A stretch of DNA of 64,000 nt from Manis javanica (lineage: Eukaryota; Chordata; Mammalia; Pholidota; Manidae): positions 6,773,001-6,837,000 of the forward strand of contig NC_133170.1 of the NCBI RefSeq assembly GCF_040802235.1, read 5' to 3'. The notes under the pieces were generated by a model, which saw only the letters and a program-made list of their open reading frames with translations, did not search any database and had not been told where the DNA came from. Positions 25,250 to 36,339 of this stretch are shown here, one piece after another; position 1 is the first letter of the stretch; each line of letters opens with the position of its first letter. The translations under genes were made by a program, and so were the position numbers.

Positions 25250-27060
25250 AACTCACCCAGCATCCCCTCTAAGCAGCGGCACAGTGGCCAGCAGGGCTGG
25301 AAGCCCCTCTAAGCCACTGTTACGGGGGCACAGAGAGAAAGGAGACCCGACTAAGTGGTGGACTCATATTCAGTTTCTTCCTCAAACAGCGAAACCACCA
25401 TCAGGGTCCCTAGTCCCTTAGGGTGACCCAGGATATGAACACACGCTGAGGGGCGGACTCTCAACCACAGCCTGCAGCTACACCCTGAGGGAGGGACGTG
25501 GTGGAGGGACGTGGTGGAGTCCCGGGCTCCCAGGACACCCGGGCGGCAGAGGAAGACAGCCTGGTGATTCTCTCTCACAAAGCTTCTCACCAACCTTTGT
25601 TGTGGGAGCGTCGCCGGCAAAGACAATGTTTTTCCCAGACAGGAGTCTTGGAGGCAACCAATGGAGCCAGCGGGGCAAGAGGTCGGAGCGACCAGCAAAG
25701 GTTTTCAGGAGAGGGAAAAGGAAGAAGAAAAACTCCCACAGACGAGGAGGGGCTCCAAGAGTGGGTGCCGCTGGGGCCTCAAGCAGACCCCCCATAGGAA
25801 GCCAAGCCTGCTTTACCTAGGGTTTGTAAGCCAGAGGAGTTTACAGGACCGGCAGGGGCTTGTTGCTAGAAAGACCCCCCTTGTTTATCAAGCCAAATTC
25901 TCCGCATGTCCAGGATGCGGCCCCTTGTTCACTGTGAAGCCCTGACCCAGCCCCTCCCGACTTCCCCTCACCGGGGCTGCCTTACAACCACTAGCTCCTG
26001 CCTGGGGAGAACCTGTGGGCGTCCTGCCAGGTACGCATCGGACTGAAGGTGAAGGTTGCTTGCGATGCCCATGAGAAAAGAAAGGTCTTCAGGGCACACC
26101 TCTATCCTCTTTCATGTATCCAGCTACAAATCCCATTCAGAAGCAAAGATACCCTAAATTAACTATTTTGTCTTGGGTAACACTGGGCAAGAGCGACTGG
26201 ACTGTGGCTCTGGCAGGCCTTTTGTGGAGGTCAGGCCTCAACCAGGCCCCCCATAGGAAGCCAAGCCAGCTAAGTGTGTCCCAGAGAACATCTTGCTTCA
26301 CTGTAAGGGCCAGAGGGCTTCTCTGGAAGAATAAGTAAGTGGGAAATAAATTGATCTCCTTGTCCTGGTTGATTTATTCAAGTATGCCACAGGGCGCTGG
26401 CAATCACATGTACGCCAGGACTGGCTAGAAGTTCAGACCACTATTATTCCAGCTAGACAGTTTACATTAGTTGGCTCTATCTTCAGAGCAAAGGTCAGCA
26501 CACTTCTGACCACCTTTTTGGTTGTACTGCGCCTCAACGTGGGAATTAAAGGTCCCAACAGAGAGGTGAGTTTTCCCTCCTTGGGGTCCTACGTGGCAAG
26601 TCATTTTACAGCCCTCTAGGCAAGCACCCTAAGGAACATGATCCATTAGAGGGGCAGGGGATCTCACACATCCAGAAATCCTGACAACTGCCTCAAGTTC
26701 ACATGATTAGTGTTGGCCAGGGAGCATGAGCCACATGAGAAACAGCATTTTGTTGGAGGCACAGACTCTATTAAGGCATCTAACTATCACTTACTACACT
26801 AAGAGTGGGCCAGTTCTGAGTCTCTTGCGTAGGACTGAACAGTTCGCAAAACACCGGCTGGAATGCCTCTGCTGAGAAACCTGATGCAACTGTTACTCCC
26901 TGTGAGCTACTATGGGCCTGTGGTGCCCTTACAGGCCACAGTCCAGTACCTGCTCTGGTTGCCCCGGAGTCTGTTTAGAGGTTTGTGCAAGAACCTCAAC
27001 AAAGTCACTCTGTTGGCACGTTTAAGATCCAGATTTTATAAAACAGAAGGCTGAGACCTC
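25250..27060. other. GC-richer intronic block of unknown origin
   Basis: This stretch stands out from AT-rich surroundings and is not an L1, MIR or LTR I recognise. It holds a tandem GGAGGGACGTGGTGGA repeat near 25490-25520 and two copies of CCCCCCATAGGAAGCCAAGC (25787 and 26249). Overlapping open frames of about 60-115 codons occur on both strands at 25351-25945 and are probably composition artefacts. Decayed ERV LTR or leader sequence is one possibility; no function is assigned. Confidence 0.45.
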
Positions 27061-28318
27061 ATGTACCAGAAGAGAACTAAAGGACACCATCTACACTCTT
27101 GTCAGCAGGGTCAGGAAAAGGTGACCAAACAGCCATCAGTTTTCCAGTCTAGAAAATACATACAAATGAGTTATGCTTTCCTTTTATCAGGAAACCATGA
27201 CTAAAGGGATGAGGTATTCAGACCTTGGTCAAACAAAAGATCCACTCCCAAGAAGTCTCATAGATTAAGATCTCCCACTAACCACCAGTTATGTTAAGGG
27301 TGCGGCAACAGGCTGGCCTAAATCACAAGAGTTTCTGCCCATCCCCCAGAGTCCGGTCTATTGTCTTCCTTCTCCAACAATCACAGTGAAGCTATACGAC
27401 ACTTTGCTGACAAGGAATGAACACCAATCATTCAGCTGTGAACTGTACAGTCCCCAAACTCTAAGTCACCCTAGCCACAACACTTTGTACAACGGTCATG
27501 TGGAAGGAAAATGTGAAAACTGATAGAAACCGTGGCAGTGAATCTTCAGGGTCATAAGGAAGGAGTGACCTACCCAAGGTGAATTTCTATCATTCAATAA
27601 ACACCCTTCAACTACTTCAACTAAAACAACACGTAACAAAAAAACTGAACGTAGAAGCAGACAGAAGAATCCACGTGTTTTCTAATACACCAGACATTAA
27701 AATGATTTTCAAAAATATAAACCCATGCCACTGTTTTCCTATTGTTTTAAGAAGCCTTTTGAACATGTAAGGGTTATTTACTGTTACTTTTTAAATAAAG
27801 TACTTTTTAAATTTCTCAGTTTTAGCTTCTAATGCATTAAGTATCGATGTAATAACCTATATAAACAAACATTCTTTGGGGTCCTGAAGAATTTTTAATG
27901 TATATAAAAGGTTCCTGAGACCACATGTCCCTACAGCTCTGCCGGAGAACCCGGACGCATGCAGGTGACCTCTGTGGAGGTTGGCCAGGTCTAGCTTTTT
28001 GCTGTTAGTCATGTATTACATTCTTTGCTGTCATAAAGTTTAGACACGAGAATATAAAGGAACAAAACTGCGAGTTGAGTCTTTGAAAAGATCAAAAGAA
28101 CTGATAAATCTTTAGCTAGACTGACCAAAAGACTCAAATTACCCATGAAAATAGGAAGGAAATGGAAATCTTACTATCAGCCAACATTACATTTTAAAAA
28201 AGGGAGAGAATACCAGAGCCTCAATGCAATATACCTGATCATTTGGATGAAAAGCACATGAGTCCCTCTGATGCTATAAATTGTAAGAATAAATAAATAT
28301 TTAGGTTTTGTCCCCATG

Positions 28319-29040
28319 TCTGGCACAGAGCTCCTCCTAAAACCCTTGGGTTTTCTAAGTGATGAGAGTGATACAGGTCTTTTGGTATGTTAATGAAGCA
28401 ACTTTTGGACCAAAGGACTGGGCTGGTTGGGGCGGGGGGACACCACCAAGCAATCAGGGACTGGGAGCTTTCTGTCCCGGCCTGGCCCGGCCCAGCCCGT
28501 CCCACCCATCACCCCTCCAGGGAAGGGTGAGGAACTGGAGGCTGAACCAACTGCAGCCAAGGGCCAACCACCAATGACTTAACCTGTAGTGAAGCCTCCA
28601 TAAAACCCCCAAAAGACAGGTTTCGAGAGTTTCCAGGTTGAAGACATGGCAATGTGTGGAGAGCGGCGTGCTCACCAAGAGCGCAGGCGCTTCGCACCCT
28701 GCCCCACCAACCTCCCTGGGGCATCCCTTCCATCTGACTGCCACATGTATATCCTTTGCAATAAACCAAAAATCAAGTAGAATGCTTCTCTGAGTTCTGA
28801 GCCTCTCTAGCAAATTAACAGAGCCCAGAGAGGGGGTCCTGCGAACCTCCAACGTGCAGTCACTTGGTCAGAAGCCCAGGTGGTAACCTGGACTTGCAAC
28901 CGGCAGCTGAAGGAAGGTGGGGCGGCCTGGTGGGATCTAGCGCTACCTGTGAGCAGTGTCAGCCCAGTCGAGCTGCAGGACACCCTGCTGGTGCCCCCAG
29001 AGAATTCTTGTTGTTGGTACAAGAGGAATCTCCCAACACA
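28319..29040 (+). mobile_element. Solo ERV LTR (family G, copy 1) inserted in L1
   Basis: It starts TGTCCCCATGTCTGGCACAG. It has GTATGTTAATGAAGCAACTT, a TATA-like CCATAAAACCCCCAAAAGAC and a poly(A) signal in TGCAATAAACCAAAAATCAA, then TCTCTGAGTTCTGAGCCTCT and CAGGACACCCTGCTGGTG, ending in CACA. The same order is seen in copies at 51189 and 61008. L1 sequence on both sides shows insertion into an older L1. Confidence 0.8.
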
Positions 29041-29482
29041 CAACTGGACACAGAGCCCCAAAGACTCCCTAAAGACACACAGACCAAAACTGACTCAAAA
29101 AGATGAACAAAAGCTAACCAGACCTGGAGACTGAATTAGTAACCAAAAAAACTACCCAAAAAGAAATGGTTAGGTGCAGATGACTTTCTAGTTAATTCTA
29201 TCAAGAATTTAAAGATTAAAAGCAATTCTACAAACTCTTCTAGAACATACAAGAGTACAGAATACTTCTCAACTCAATTCTGAGGCCAAATCACCCTAAC
29301 ACCAAAACCGGAAGTTACAATGAAACTACAGACCAATCTGTGATGAATACAGATGCAAATCCTCAACCATATACCAACAAACTAATGTAACAGCATATAA
29401 AAATAATTATATGCCACAACTAAGTGCAACTTACCCCAGAAATTAAAGATTGCTTCAACATTAACAAAAAAAAAAAAATCAT

Positions 29483-29486
<4 letters not shown>

Positions 29487-29528
<42 letters not shown>
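29487..29528. repeat. (GT)21 microsatellite
   Basis: Twenty-one uninterrupted GT units follow an A13 tract, inside the old L1. Confidence 0.98.
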
Positions 29529-29530
<2 letters not shown>

Positions 29531-29969
29531 ACTCCCTCCAGGAGATCAAGAATAAGGCAAGATTATCTGCTCAGGCCACTTCTATTCAACATTTTACTGG
29601 CCATGAAGTTAGGCAGAAAGAAAGAAAAAGACATTCAGATGGGAAATGAACTATAACTATATTTGCTGATGACATTTTATATTCACATATATTTATAAGG
29701 ACTCAGTAAACAGCTAATAGAGCAAATAAACTAGTTTGGCTAGGTTGCCTAGTTCAATACACAAAACCCAAATTATTTCTATACATTTAATCTAGAAAAG
29801 AAAAGTAATTCCATTTACAATAGCATCAAAAGAATGAAATGCTTTAGAATACATTTAACAGAAGTGAAGAAGTTATACTCTGAAGATTACAAAATATTGC
29901 TAAAAGAAATTAAAGACTTAAGTAAATATAAAAACTAAGTAAATGTAAAAACACTACAAAAATGATTTG

Positions 29970-30028
29970 TAAATTTTAACTTGCATTTCTAGAGACAGTG
30001 AACTGTTGCCCCTATCTCAAGTTGATGG
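29970..30028. repeat. Hairpin-forming short repeat, copy 1
   Basis: AACTTGCATTTCTAGAGACA opens the unit and TATCTCAAGTTGATGG closes it; the end arms AACTTG and CAAGTT are inverted. It interrupts ORF2 sequence of the surrounding L1. A second copy is at 31775. Family unknown. Confidence 0.5.
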
Positions 30029-31774
30029 AAGGCCTAATACTAAGGTGGCAATACTAAAACTGATTTACAGATTCAATGAAATCTTTTTTCAAAATCCTTT
30101 GTCTTCTTCGCAGAAATTAAACACCTGATCCTAAAATTCATTTTGAAAAAATAAAGTTGGATGGCTTACACTTCCTAATTCCAAAACTTACAAGACAGAC
30201 ACTGAACAATGGAACAGAATCCAAAAACAAACCCCCATTATTTAAAGTGGACTAGAAAGGAAAAAGAAACCAGGATATATGAAGAACCCCTACTACTCGA
30301 CAATATAGACAATTCAAAGTAATAAGGATCTCAAATAGATACTTTCCCCCAAAATATACAAATAGCCAATACAGTTGAAAAGATCCTCAATATCATTAAC
30401 ATCAGGGGAACACAATCAAGGCCACAATGAGATCACTTCACAGGACAACTGTTGGTATGATTGCAAACATGCCTTACGCACTGCTATTGAGAATATAAAT
30501 GGTTGTTCACCTACTTTGAAGAACTCTGGCAGTTTCTGGAAAGGCCAAACACAGTAGCCATGAGGGAGCAATATCACTCCTGAGTATATCGATTTGTGCC
30601 AACACTTGTGCGTGAATGCTCACAGCAGTATTACTCACAGTAGCCAAAAAGTCTGTTAACTGATGAAAGGGTAAACAAAACACAGCATATACATACAACA
30701 GACTATTGCTTGACAAGAAGGAATGAAGTACACATACACTTCAATAATGAACCTTGAAAACATTACACTAGGTGAGAGGCAGAGTCACACAAAAGACCTC
30801 ATATTACGATTTCACCTGGAAGAAATGTTCAGAACACACAACAGTAGACATAGAAACTAGATTACCAGATGCCTGGGAAAGCGTGCAACGGGGCAGAATG
30901 GTGAGTGATTGTTTTGAGTACTGAGATTACTTTTGGGGTCAAGAAAATTTCTAAAATTGGTTGTGGTAATGGTTGCATGCTATGTGAATATACTCAACAC
31001 CACTGTACACTGTAAATGGATGAATTATACGACTATGGCATATAAATCAGATCTCTAAACTATACTTATAACAAACTTAGCATTTCCCCATTATTAGCAC
31101 AGATAGGGGCACATGGCCCAGTGAGAGCAAATGAAACAAAAACACTTTTTGTAGAGCAACCTCAGACAAAATGCATGCTCTGTCCAAGCTGAAGCGGACT
31201 GAAATACTGACCAGGAAATGCTGGGACCACCTAATGATGGAAAGTGTGCAAGGGAATGAAGTCAATGCTGCAGACAGATGAGCTCAAAGACAGCGCCTCC
31301 AAAGTCTTTACAGACTTGCAGCTTAACATCCTGAATACATCCATACCTGAAGGTCAGGCTGCATTAACTTTTTTAAATTATGTGATTCGATAATTTCTCT
31401 TGGGATTTAGGAAGTAATAATTTGCTTATGGCTTCCCTTTCTTAAAACCTAGTACAGTATCATTTAACATACTCGGCAATTTTAACCAAAGTTAAAGGTT
31501 TTATTTACAAAGTCTTGTAATTTAATACATCTCAGGAGAATCTTAGTGCCTGTCATTAAAACTCCGCAATAATTATAACTTTGAGCAAGTCTCACTTGAG
31601 ACACGTACCTCAGCAGGCCAGCCTCTGGCACTGCGTTTCCACTTAACAAGCACACTTACGTTACCAAGTATACACACACCACAGAGCTGCCTCCCAACAA
31701 AGTATTTAGAATTCTTCAAGGTCCACAAGATTACCTCTTTCTTTATAAGGCTTATTACAAAAAATATATATATA

Positions 31775-31841
31775 TAAATTTAAACTTGCATTTCTAGAGA
31801 CAGAGCTGGTGAATTTGTTGCTCTGTATCTCAAGTTGAAGG
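31775..31841. repeat. Hairpin-forming short repeat, copy 2
   Basis: Same opening AACTTGCATTTCTAGAGACA as copy 1. Here the arms are better preserved: AGAGACAGAGC pairs imperfectly with GCTCTGTATCT, and AACTTG with CAAGTT, around a loop of about 13 nt. Confidence 0.55.
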
Positions 31842-31949
31842 CTTTCCATTGCTGTTTCATACAGAGGATACAGCCTTGGGGTAGGGGGGATGTGGAGAAG
31901 GCCTGTTTAGATAAAAAAAAAAAATCTTGAAATTTAACTTCATACATAC

Positions 31950-32018
31950 CTTTTTAAGCAGTAAATTACAGCAATTCCCTGAACATTTGCAATCCTATCC
32001 TGCCCAGGGCTTGGCAAT
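31950..32018 (-). other. Candidate RESF1 5'-UTR internal exon
   Basis: On the minus strand a long pyrimidine tract ending CCCCTTTTAG precedes 32018, and a good donor AAAAAG|GTATGTA follows 31950, bounding 69 nt. Position and strand fit an alternative non-coding leader exon of RESF1. Only splice-site quality supports it. Confidence 0.4.
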
Positions 32019-32279
32019 CTAAAAGGGGAAGAGCAATTCCTGTACATTTCAGACAGTCTGCCCTGGCTGGAGAATTTAATAGAGAAATTTTTGATACCAC
32101 ATAAACCTGCAGGTAAAAACAACTGTGTCTACTACTTCCTTACAAAAACAGAACCTGCAACAGTTCTTCAGGTAGGTTCTTATCAACAACAAAGCTAAAT
32201 TTAGAGTTTAAATGAACAAACTGAATTTCCTGAAGGACAGTGTTCATTATCATAGGCCATAAACTACTATTTCCTCTAA

Positions 32280-32520
32280 CATGACAATAGCTAAAATTTA
32301 CTGAGAATTCACGACATGCAGGTGCTGCTCCAAGTGCTACACATATGAAACTCATGTAACTTCTTACAACAACCCTATGAGGTAGGTAATAGCATTATCC
32401 CCATTTTACAGATGAGAAAACTGAGGCAGAAGGAGTTAACTAATTTCTCCAAGGTTGTAGATATTAAATGGTGGAGCCAATATCTAAAGCTCAGCAGTCT
32501 GACCGCTGGGACCATGATCT
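32280..32520 (+). repeat. MIR SINE, plus strand, near full length
   Basis: AATTTACTGAGAATTCACGA, CCTATGAGGTAGGTAATAGC, ATTATCCCCATTTTACAGAT and GAGAAAACTGAGGCAGAAGG are the MIR core and 3' segment in the correct order. Confidence 0.9.
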
Positions 32521-32932
32521 TAATCATAACAGAAGGTTTCCTAGCACAACTTGGTGTTTAAAGGATGCAAGCCCTGGACATGATCACTCTGGCTTAATGG
32601 CTATCTGGGACTGCACTGCGTTTCCGCAACCCCATGTTCCAGAAATAAAATAAAAACTAAAAACCCAATTAAGAAACAACATATAACTCTAAGTAGATCT
32701 CTGCCGGAGCAACTTGGACCACGGTGACCTTACAATAAATAACCTCTTCCCTGTTTTCCAAAAATGAGTAACTTAATTCTCCAGGCTGCGCCAACCACAT
32801 TAGTTAGTTCTCCTCGAGCTTTGTCATCAAATGCATTTCATTGTGCCCTACACTTTAATTTTTAACCAATGCTAATTAATAATTTTATTCCGTAATAGGT
32901 AAGTTACAATAGCTTAAAGATGACACACTTAC

Positions 32933-33022
32933 CTTTACCTACGTTGCTACTCTTCGTTACTGTGTTATGTTCCCATTTCCCTCCAAACATGTCAGGGGTC
33001 CTCCTGCGTTCAGTCCCTTGGT
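32933..33022 (-). other. Candidate RESF1 5'-UTR internal exon
   Basis: Minus-strand acceptor TGTTCCTAAG before 33022 and donor AAAG|GTAAGTG after 32933 bound 90 nt, with an alternative donor 6 nt upstream. A further isolated donor, GAAGG|GTAAGC, sits near 33492/33491. These sites are close downstream of the CpG island, as expected for leader exons. No homology is available to confirm use. Confidence 0.35.
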
Positions 33023-33599
33023 CTTAGGAACAGCAAGAAACATTTCATGATTAACAGTAGTAGAAAATTTGTTTTTATTTGTATGAAACCTACTTTCAAT
33101 TTGCAACAAAAGCATATGCTGTTTACTCGATGACACGTTGCGCAAAACTGTTCCTTTAAGGGTGCACTATAAAGGTATACCGAGTTCTTATTAAGCGCAC
33201 AAAGTCCAAGACACAGAAACCAGCCCTGAGTCTAATTTTTAAATTAGAATTCCTATGCAATCCTCCAGGTCCACTGACTGCCCCGTTATTTCGAAACAAA
33301 AATACCTTAGCAATTCTACTGATCCATAAATAACCCGACTGTACAGGAAAAAAGTAACTGAACCTTTTTAACAGTCGTGCATGTGACCAATGAAGAAAAC
33401 TTAAATATGATCTGCAGCGAACCCTGGAAGCAGGCACACCCCCAAACAAGCACTGCGCCCCGCCCTACTAAAATGCACCCCAGGCGCTTACCCTTCACCT
33501 GCTCTTCTGAGTTGATGGTAGGCACTTGAGGTATTAAAAATAAATTGTTTCCACTAAAACGATTCCCGAACACTTGCTGCTGAACGCAGGACCCTAGAG

Positions 33600-34400
33600 T
33601 ATGAGCTTAGGGACCCCGCGTCCCTCAAGAGCCCCTCAGGTCGGGAAGCACTTGTGCATTTAAACAGGCTGGGGGCACCGACCGCCGCGGAGGAAGCCAC
33701 CATCCCCGGCGCCGAGCCGCCCCGGGCCGAGCGGACACCCGCGGCGCCAGCTCCGCTTCGGGAGGTTGGGCGCGGCGGGGGGGTGGGGGGAAGGGAGCGC
33801 TCGAGAAATGGGGCAAAACAAAGAATGTTTTTTCCACGGCAGCGGCAGGAAGTAAGTAAAAACAGGAGCTACCATGACCCCCGCCGCCGAGCCAGCCTCC
33901 TCGCAGAGTGACAAGCGCGTCCCCGGGCCCGTCACCCGCGCCCTCGGCCGTGCGGGGCGCGGCGCCATCCTCGGCAGCTCGGCGTCCGCGCGGCCCGGGG
34001 CGCCCCGGGAAAGCCGCGGCCCGGCCCCGCCGCACAACAAAAGCGTTCGGCCGCCGCCCGGCCCGCCCGCGGCTGCCGTCGCCCCGGCCCCGCCGAAGGC
34101 CCGAGCGGGCGGGCGAGCGCCCGGGGCGCTCAGCCCCACACTTACCGACGGGCGCGGAGCCCGGCCCGGCCAGGCGGGAGGACGCGCCGGCCGCCCCGGC
34201 CCCGGAGTTTTAAGTCAACTCGGTCCGCCTGCGGGGGCTGGTCGCGCCGCGACTCCCGGCGCCTGGCGCCTGGCCCCGCCCCGCGCGGCCGCCGAGCCTC
34301 TGCGGTCCTAGCGCCGCCGGCGGAACGGGCCGCCAGCCTCGCCTCCCTGCGGGTCGCGCCCATGTTTGCAGAGCACAGCACGAAGCTTACGGAGAAAACG
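33600..34400 (-). promoter_or_regulatory. RESF1: CpG-island promoter and first exon region of RESF1
   Basis: This is the only long, very GC- and CpG-rich stretch in the window, with CCCCGCCCC-type Sp1 boxes near 34270, set in AT-rich surroundings. It is at the 5' end of RESF1. The minus strand has a near-perfect donor CGTCG|GTAAGTG at 34146/34145, which would end exon 1, so transcription should start a little upstream (higher coordinate). No clear TATA box is seen in the island, as is typical of CpG promoters. Several long open frames cross it on both strands; they reflect GC content and are not called genes. Confidence 0.8.
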
Positions 34401-34459
34401 TCCGGAGCTGTGGTTCTCCGCTAGTAACTGGCGCCAGACGCTGGCAGGGCTTGTCAAGG

Positions 34460-35520
34460 TGCCGGAGTCCTGCTCCAGCGGGGCCGGGGGTCCCCGCAGG
34501 GTGAACGGCGTCGGCGAGCGAGCCAGGACACACACACTAGCAGAGATGCCAAGCTGGCCGTTTATTGACAGACACTTCAAGCATTATATAGGGATAGGTT
34601 ACATAAAGTCCTCACAAAATCATCATAAAGCCTGCGTCATTAGGTATTTTAGGGCATGATCTACTTCTCGGAATGTTCCCCTGCTTTTCCAACCATGAAA
34701 GGTCATCATGGTCTTTTCCTCAAGATTTTTCTGTTGCTTTTTTACTTTTAGACTCTAATCTCAGGTTAAATTTCTACACAATGTTTCGATAGTTCCCCGC
34801 AACCATTTACAGTAGAACGAGAGGCACTCGTTCTGGTGATCTTGGCTGTAACAGCGCCTACCGTGATCCCTACAGTAACGGCTCCTAAGGAGACCCCGCC
34901 AAGATGTTTGGCCCCTCCAGCCCAGGCTCCCCTCTGCTCTCTTGACCCGTACCTTATCATGGTCATCTCATTTCTCCTGGGACCCAAGTTGGCCTGGGAG
35001 CTGTACCCTGAATTCATCTGAACCTTCTTTTATTTTCCAACCCAGGGATATTAAACCCACCGGCCTGGGGGCAATGTGTAGGGTTTTATTTTTTTGGATG
35101 AGGGGACTATCTTGACCCAAGCTGGCTTTTTATGATCACTGTAAGGTTCCCAGCAGTCCTTTCCTCGGGGGCTTCCTTCATTGGCTCATTCTGAGGTCCT
35201 TCCTTAGGAATGGCCCCCGGGGGCATTTTCCGATTCATGGAGGCTGTTTGGACCAGAGGAATAGTCAAAAAGCACAGAAGAGATATCGGTAGCGTCCCTT
35301 TGGAGGCAGTATCCATCCATTAGCCTCCTGGGCTGTGCCATTAGGCAGGCGGTGTAGGCTGGCTCCTGGCCTAAAGGGATCGAAGAGCACCACCTGCAAA
35401 TTGTCAATTTAGTAGATCTAAAGTGGGGCTGAAAATATACATTTTTAATGTCCCCTGGACGGACTGTTGCTGCTGGTCTCAGAGCGCGAGACCTGGAGTA
35501 GGGGCTTGACAAACTTTCTA
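34460..35520 (-). mobile_element. ERV remnant: 3' LTR plus decayed internal sequence, sense to RESF1
   Basis: On the minus strand a TATA-like CCCTATATAATGC is followed by CAATAAACGG (poly(A) signal), a GTGTGTGTCC stretch and a GC-rich U5-like tail ending near 34460. That reads as an LTR of about 250-320 bp with its 3' end facing RESF1. Higher coordinates (about 34770-35520) hold broken minus-strand frames, one with a signal-peptide-like start and one with a Gly/Val/Thr-rich hydrophobic run, consistent with a decayed env region upstream of a 3' LTR. Boundaries and class are uncertain; no intact gene is present. Confidence 0.5.
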
Positions 35521-35826
35521 TAAAACGTGTGAAGGAAAGTGCACCAGGTGAGGCACAGGTGACGATGTTTTCAGGCTACTGCGGTGGGGTGCACGTGCAT
35601 TAATGCAGGGAAACCTAATCAAAGAAAAGGAAATAGGCTTACCAGGAGGTTTCTATAGGAGGAAGTAAACAAAGGAATCCTGAGTGGTTAAGAATGAGAG
35701 GGCAGAGGTGGTTAGCTACTGAGGTATGGAGGATGGCTCACTTAACCTGACTTTGCTCGGTTTTCTCATCTGCAGAGACAAGAATAATTCTCATGTTCCC
35801 GGGATGAGCTTATTCTCCTCAGTTCT

Positions 35827-36339
35827 TGTCCCCATTGAAACAAAGAATTGAAAGGCAGAGACATAATAGTCAAGCAGAGCAAAAATTTTATTTGCATACA
35901 CTCTAAGTGGGGAGTGGGCCAGAGTCAAGGTAGATGAAGACCCCACCCATTAGGTGGGAGGCCTGTGTGTTACATTCTGGCTGGGAGGCGCCTCTTTAAT
36001 CAACAAGGTGGAGTTATTCAATTGACAGGTCCATCTATAGAGGCTTCCCCCTCAGTGAGCAAGCCCTTTCCATGCTGAGGTGTGCTCTGGGCACTTCCCA
36101 GTTCTGGTGGGTTGTGCCCGCATTGAGGTCTGGTCAGGGCCTGTTTGCCCTGGTCCGGATATGCAAGGAAGTCAGCTTCCTGCAAAACCATTGTTGTCCC
36201 CCACGTGGGACCCCTACCTGCCTGGACAGAATTTGGGGTGGGGTGGGGCTCGTTTGAACCTTCTTATCTGGAAGGTTTTTTTTCTTTCAACTTTAGCTTC
36301 CCCTTCCCCTACTACTCATGTCTATCTTTCTACCTAAAA
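35827..36339 (-). mobile_element. Solo ERV LTR (family E), minus strand
   Basis: It begins TGTCCCCATTG. The plus strand TTTTATTTGCATACACTC gives a minus-strand AATAAAAT signal, and CTCATGTCTATCTTTCTACC near the far end resembles the ends of family B LTRs. The far end reads CTAAAA where CTAACA is expected. Flanks TTCT and TTCC could be a decayed 4-bp duplication. Confidence 0.6.

Larger units (their letters stand above)
28080..31070 (+). repeat. Old L1 (ORF2 to 3' end), interrupted by an LTR
   Basis: ORF2 text is recognisable from AGCTAGACTGACCAAAAGAC, through ATTTGCTGATGACATTTTAT (reverse-transcriptase active-site region) and TTACAATAGCATCAAAAGAA, to a 3' UTR with TTGGTTGTGGTAATGGTTGC and ACACTGTAAATGGATGAATT. 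It is heavily mutated and split by an LTR at 28319-29040 and a (GT)n run. It is antisense to RESF1. Confidence 0.75.
7595..34400 (-). other. RESF1: RESF1 transcription unit (gene span, 5' end approximate)
   Basis: Span of the RESF1 gene from the CpG-island promoter to the poly(A) site. Seen in the sequence: three coding exons with matching phases, a 5'-UTR acceptor (intron ends at 17013, exon starts at 17012), a consensus donor at the end of a likely first exon in the CpG island (exon ends 34146, intron begins GTAAGTG at 34145), and AATAAA on the minus strand at 7626-7621. The transcription start is not pinned; it should lie between about 34150 and 34450. Introns are filled with L1, MaLR, MIR and LTR insertions. 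From memory of the human locus, RESF1 lies between AMN1 and BICD1; neither is visible here. Confidence 0.9.

Noticed and set aside
33625..34381. Several long overlapping open frames in the CpG island on both strands
   Set aside because: Pro/Ala/Arg/Gly-rich translations in many frames at once are what a GC-rich, stop-poor island yields. The region is best explained as the RESF1 promoter and leader.
34430..34450. CTGGCGCCAG beside the ERV LTR as a lysine-tRNA primer binding site
   Set aside because: GGCGCC is palindromic, the rest of the primer match is absent, and it lies on the side expected for host DNA after a 3' LTR.
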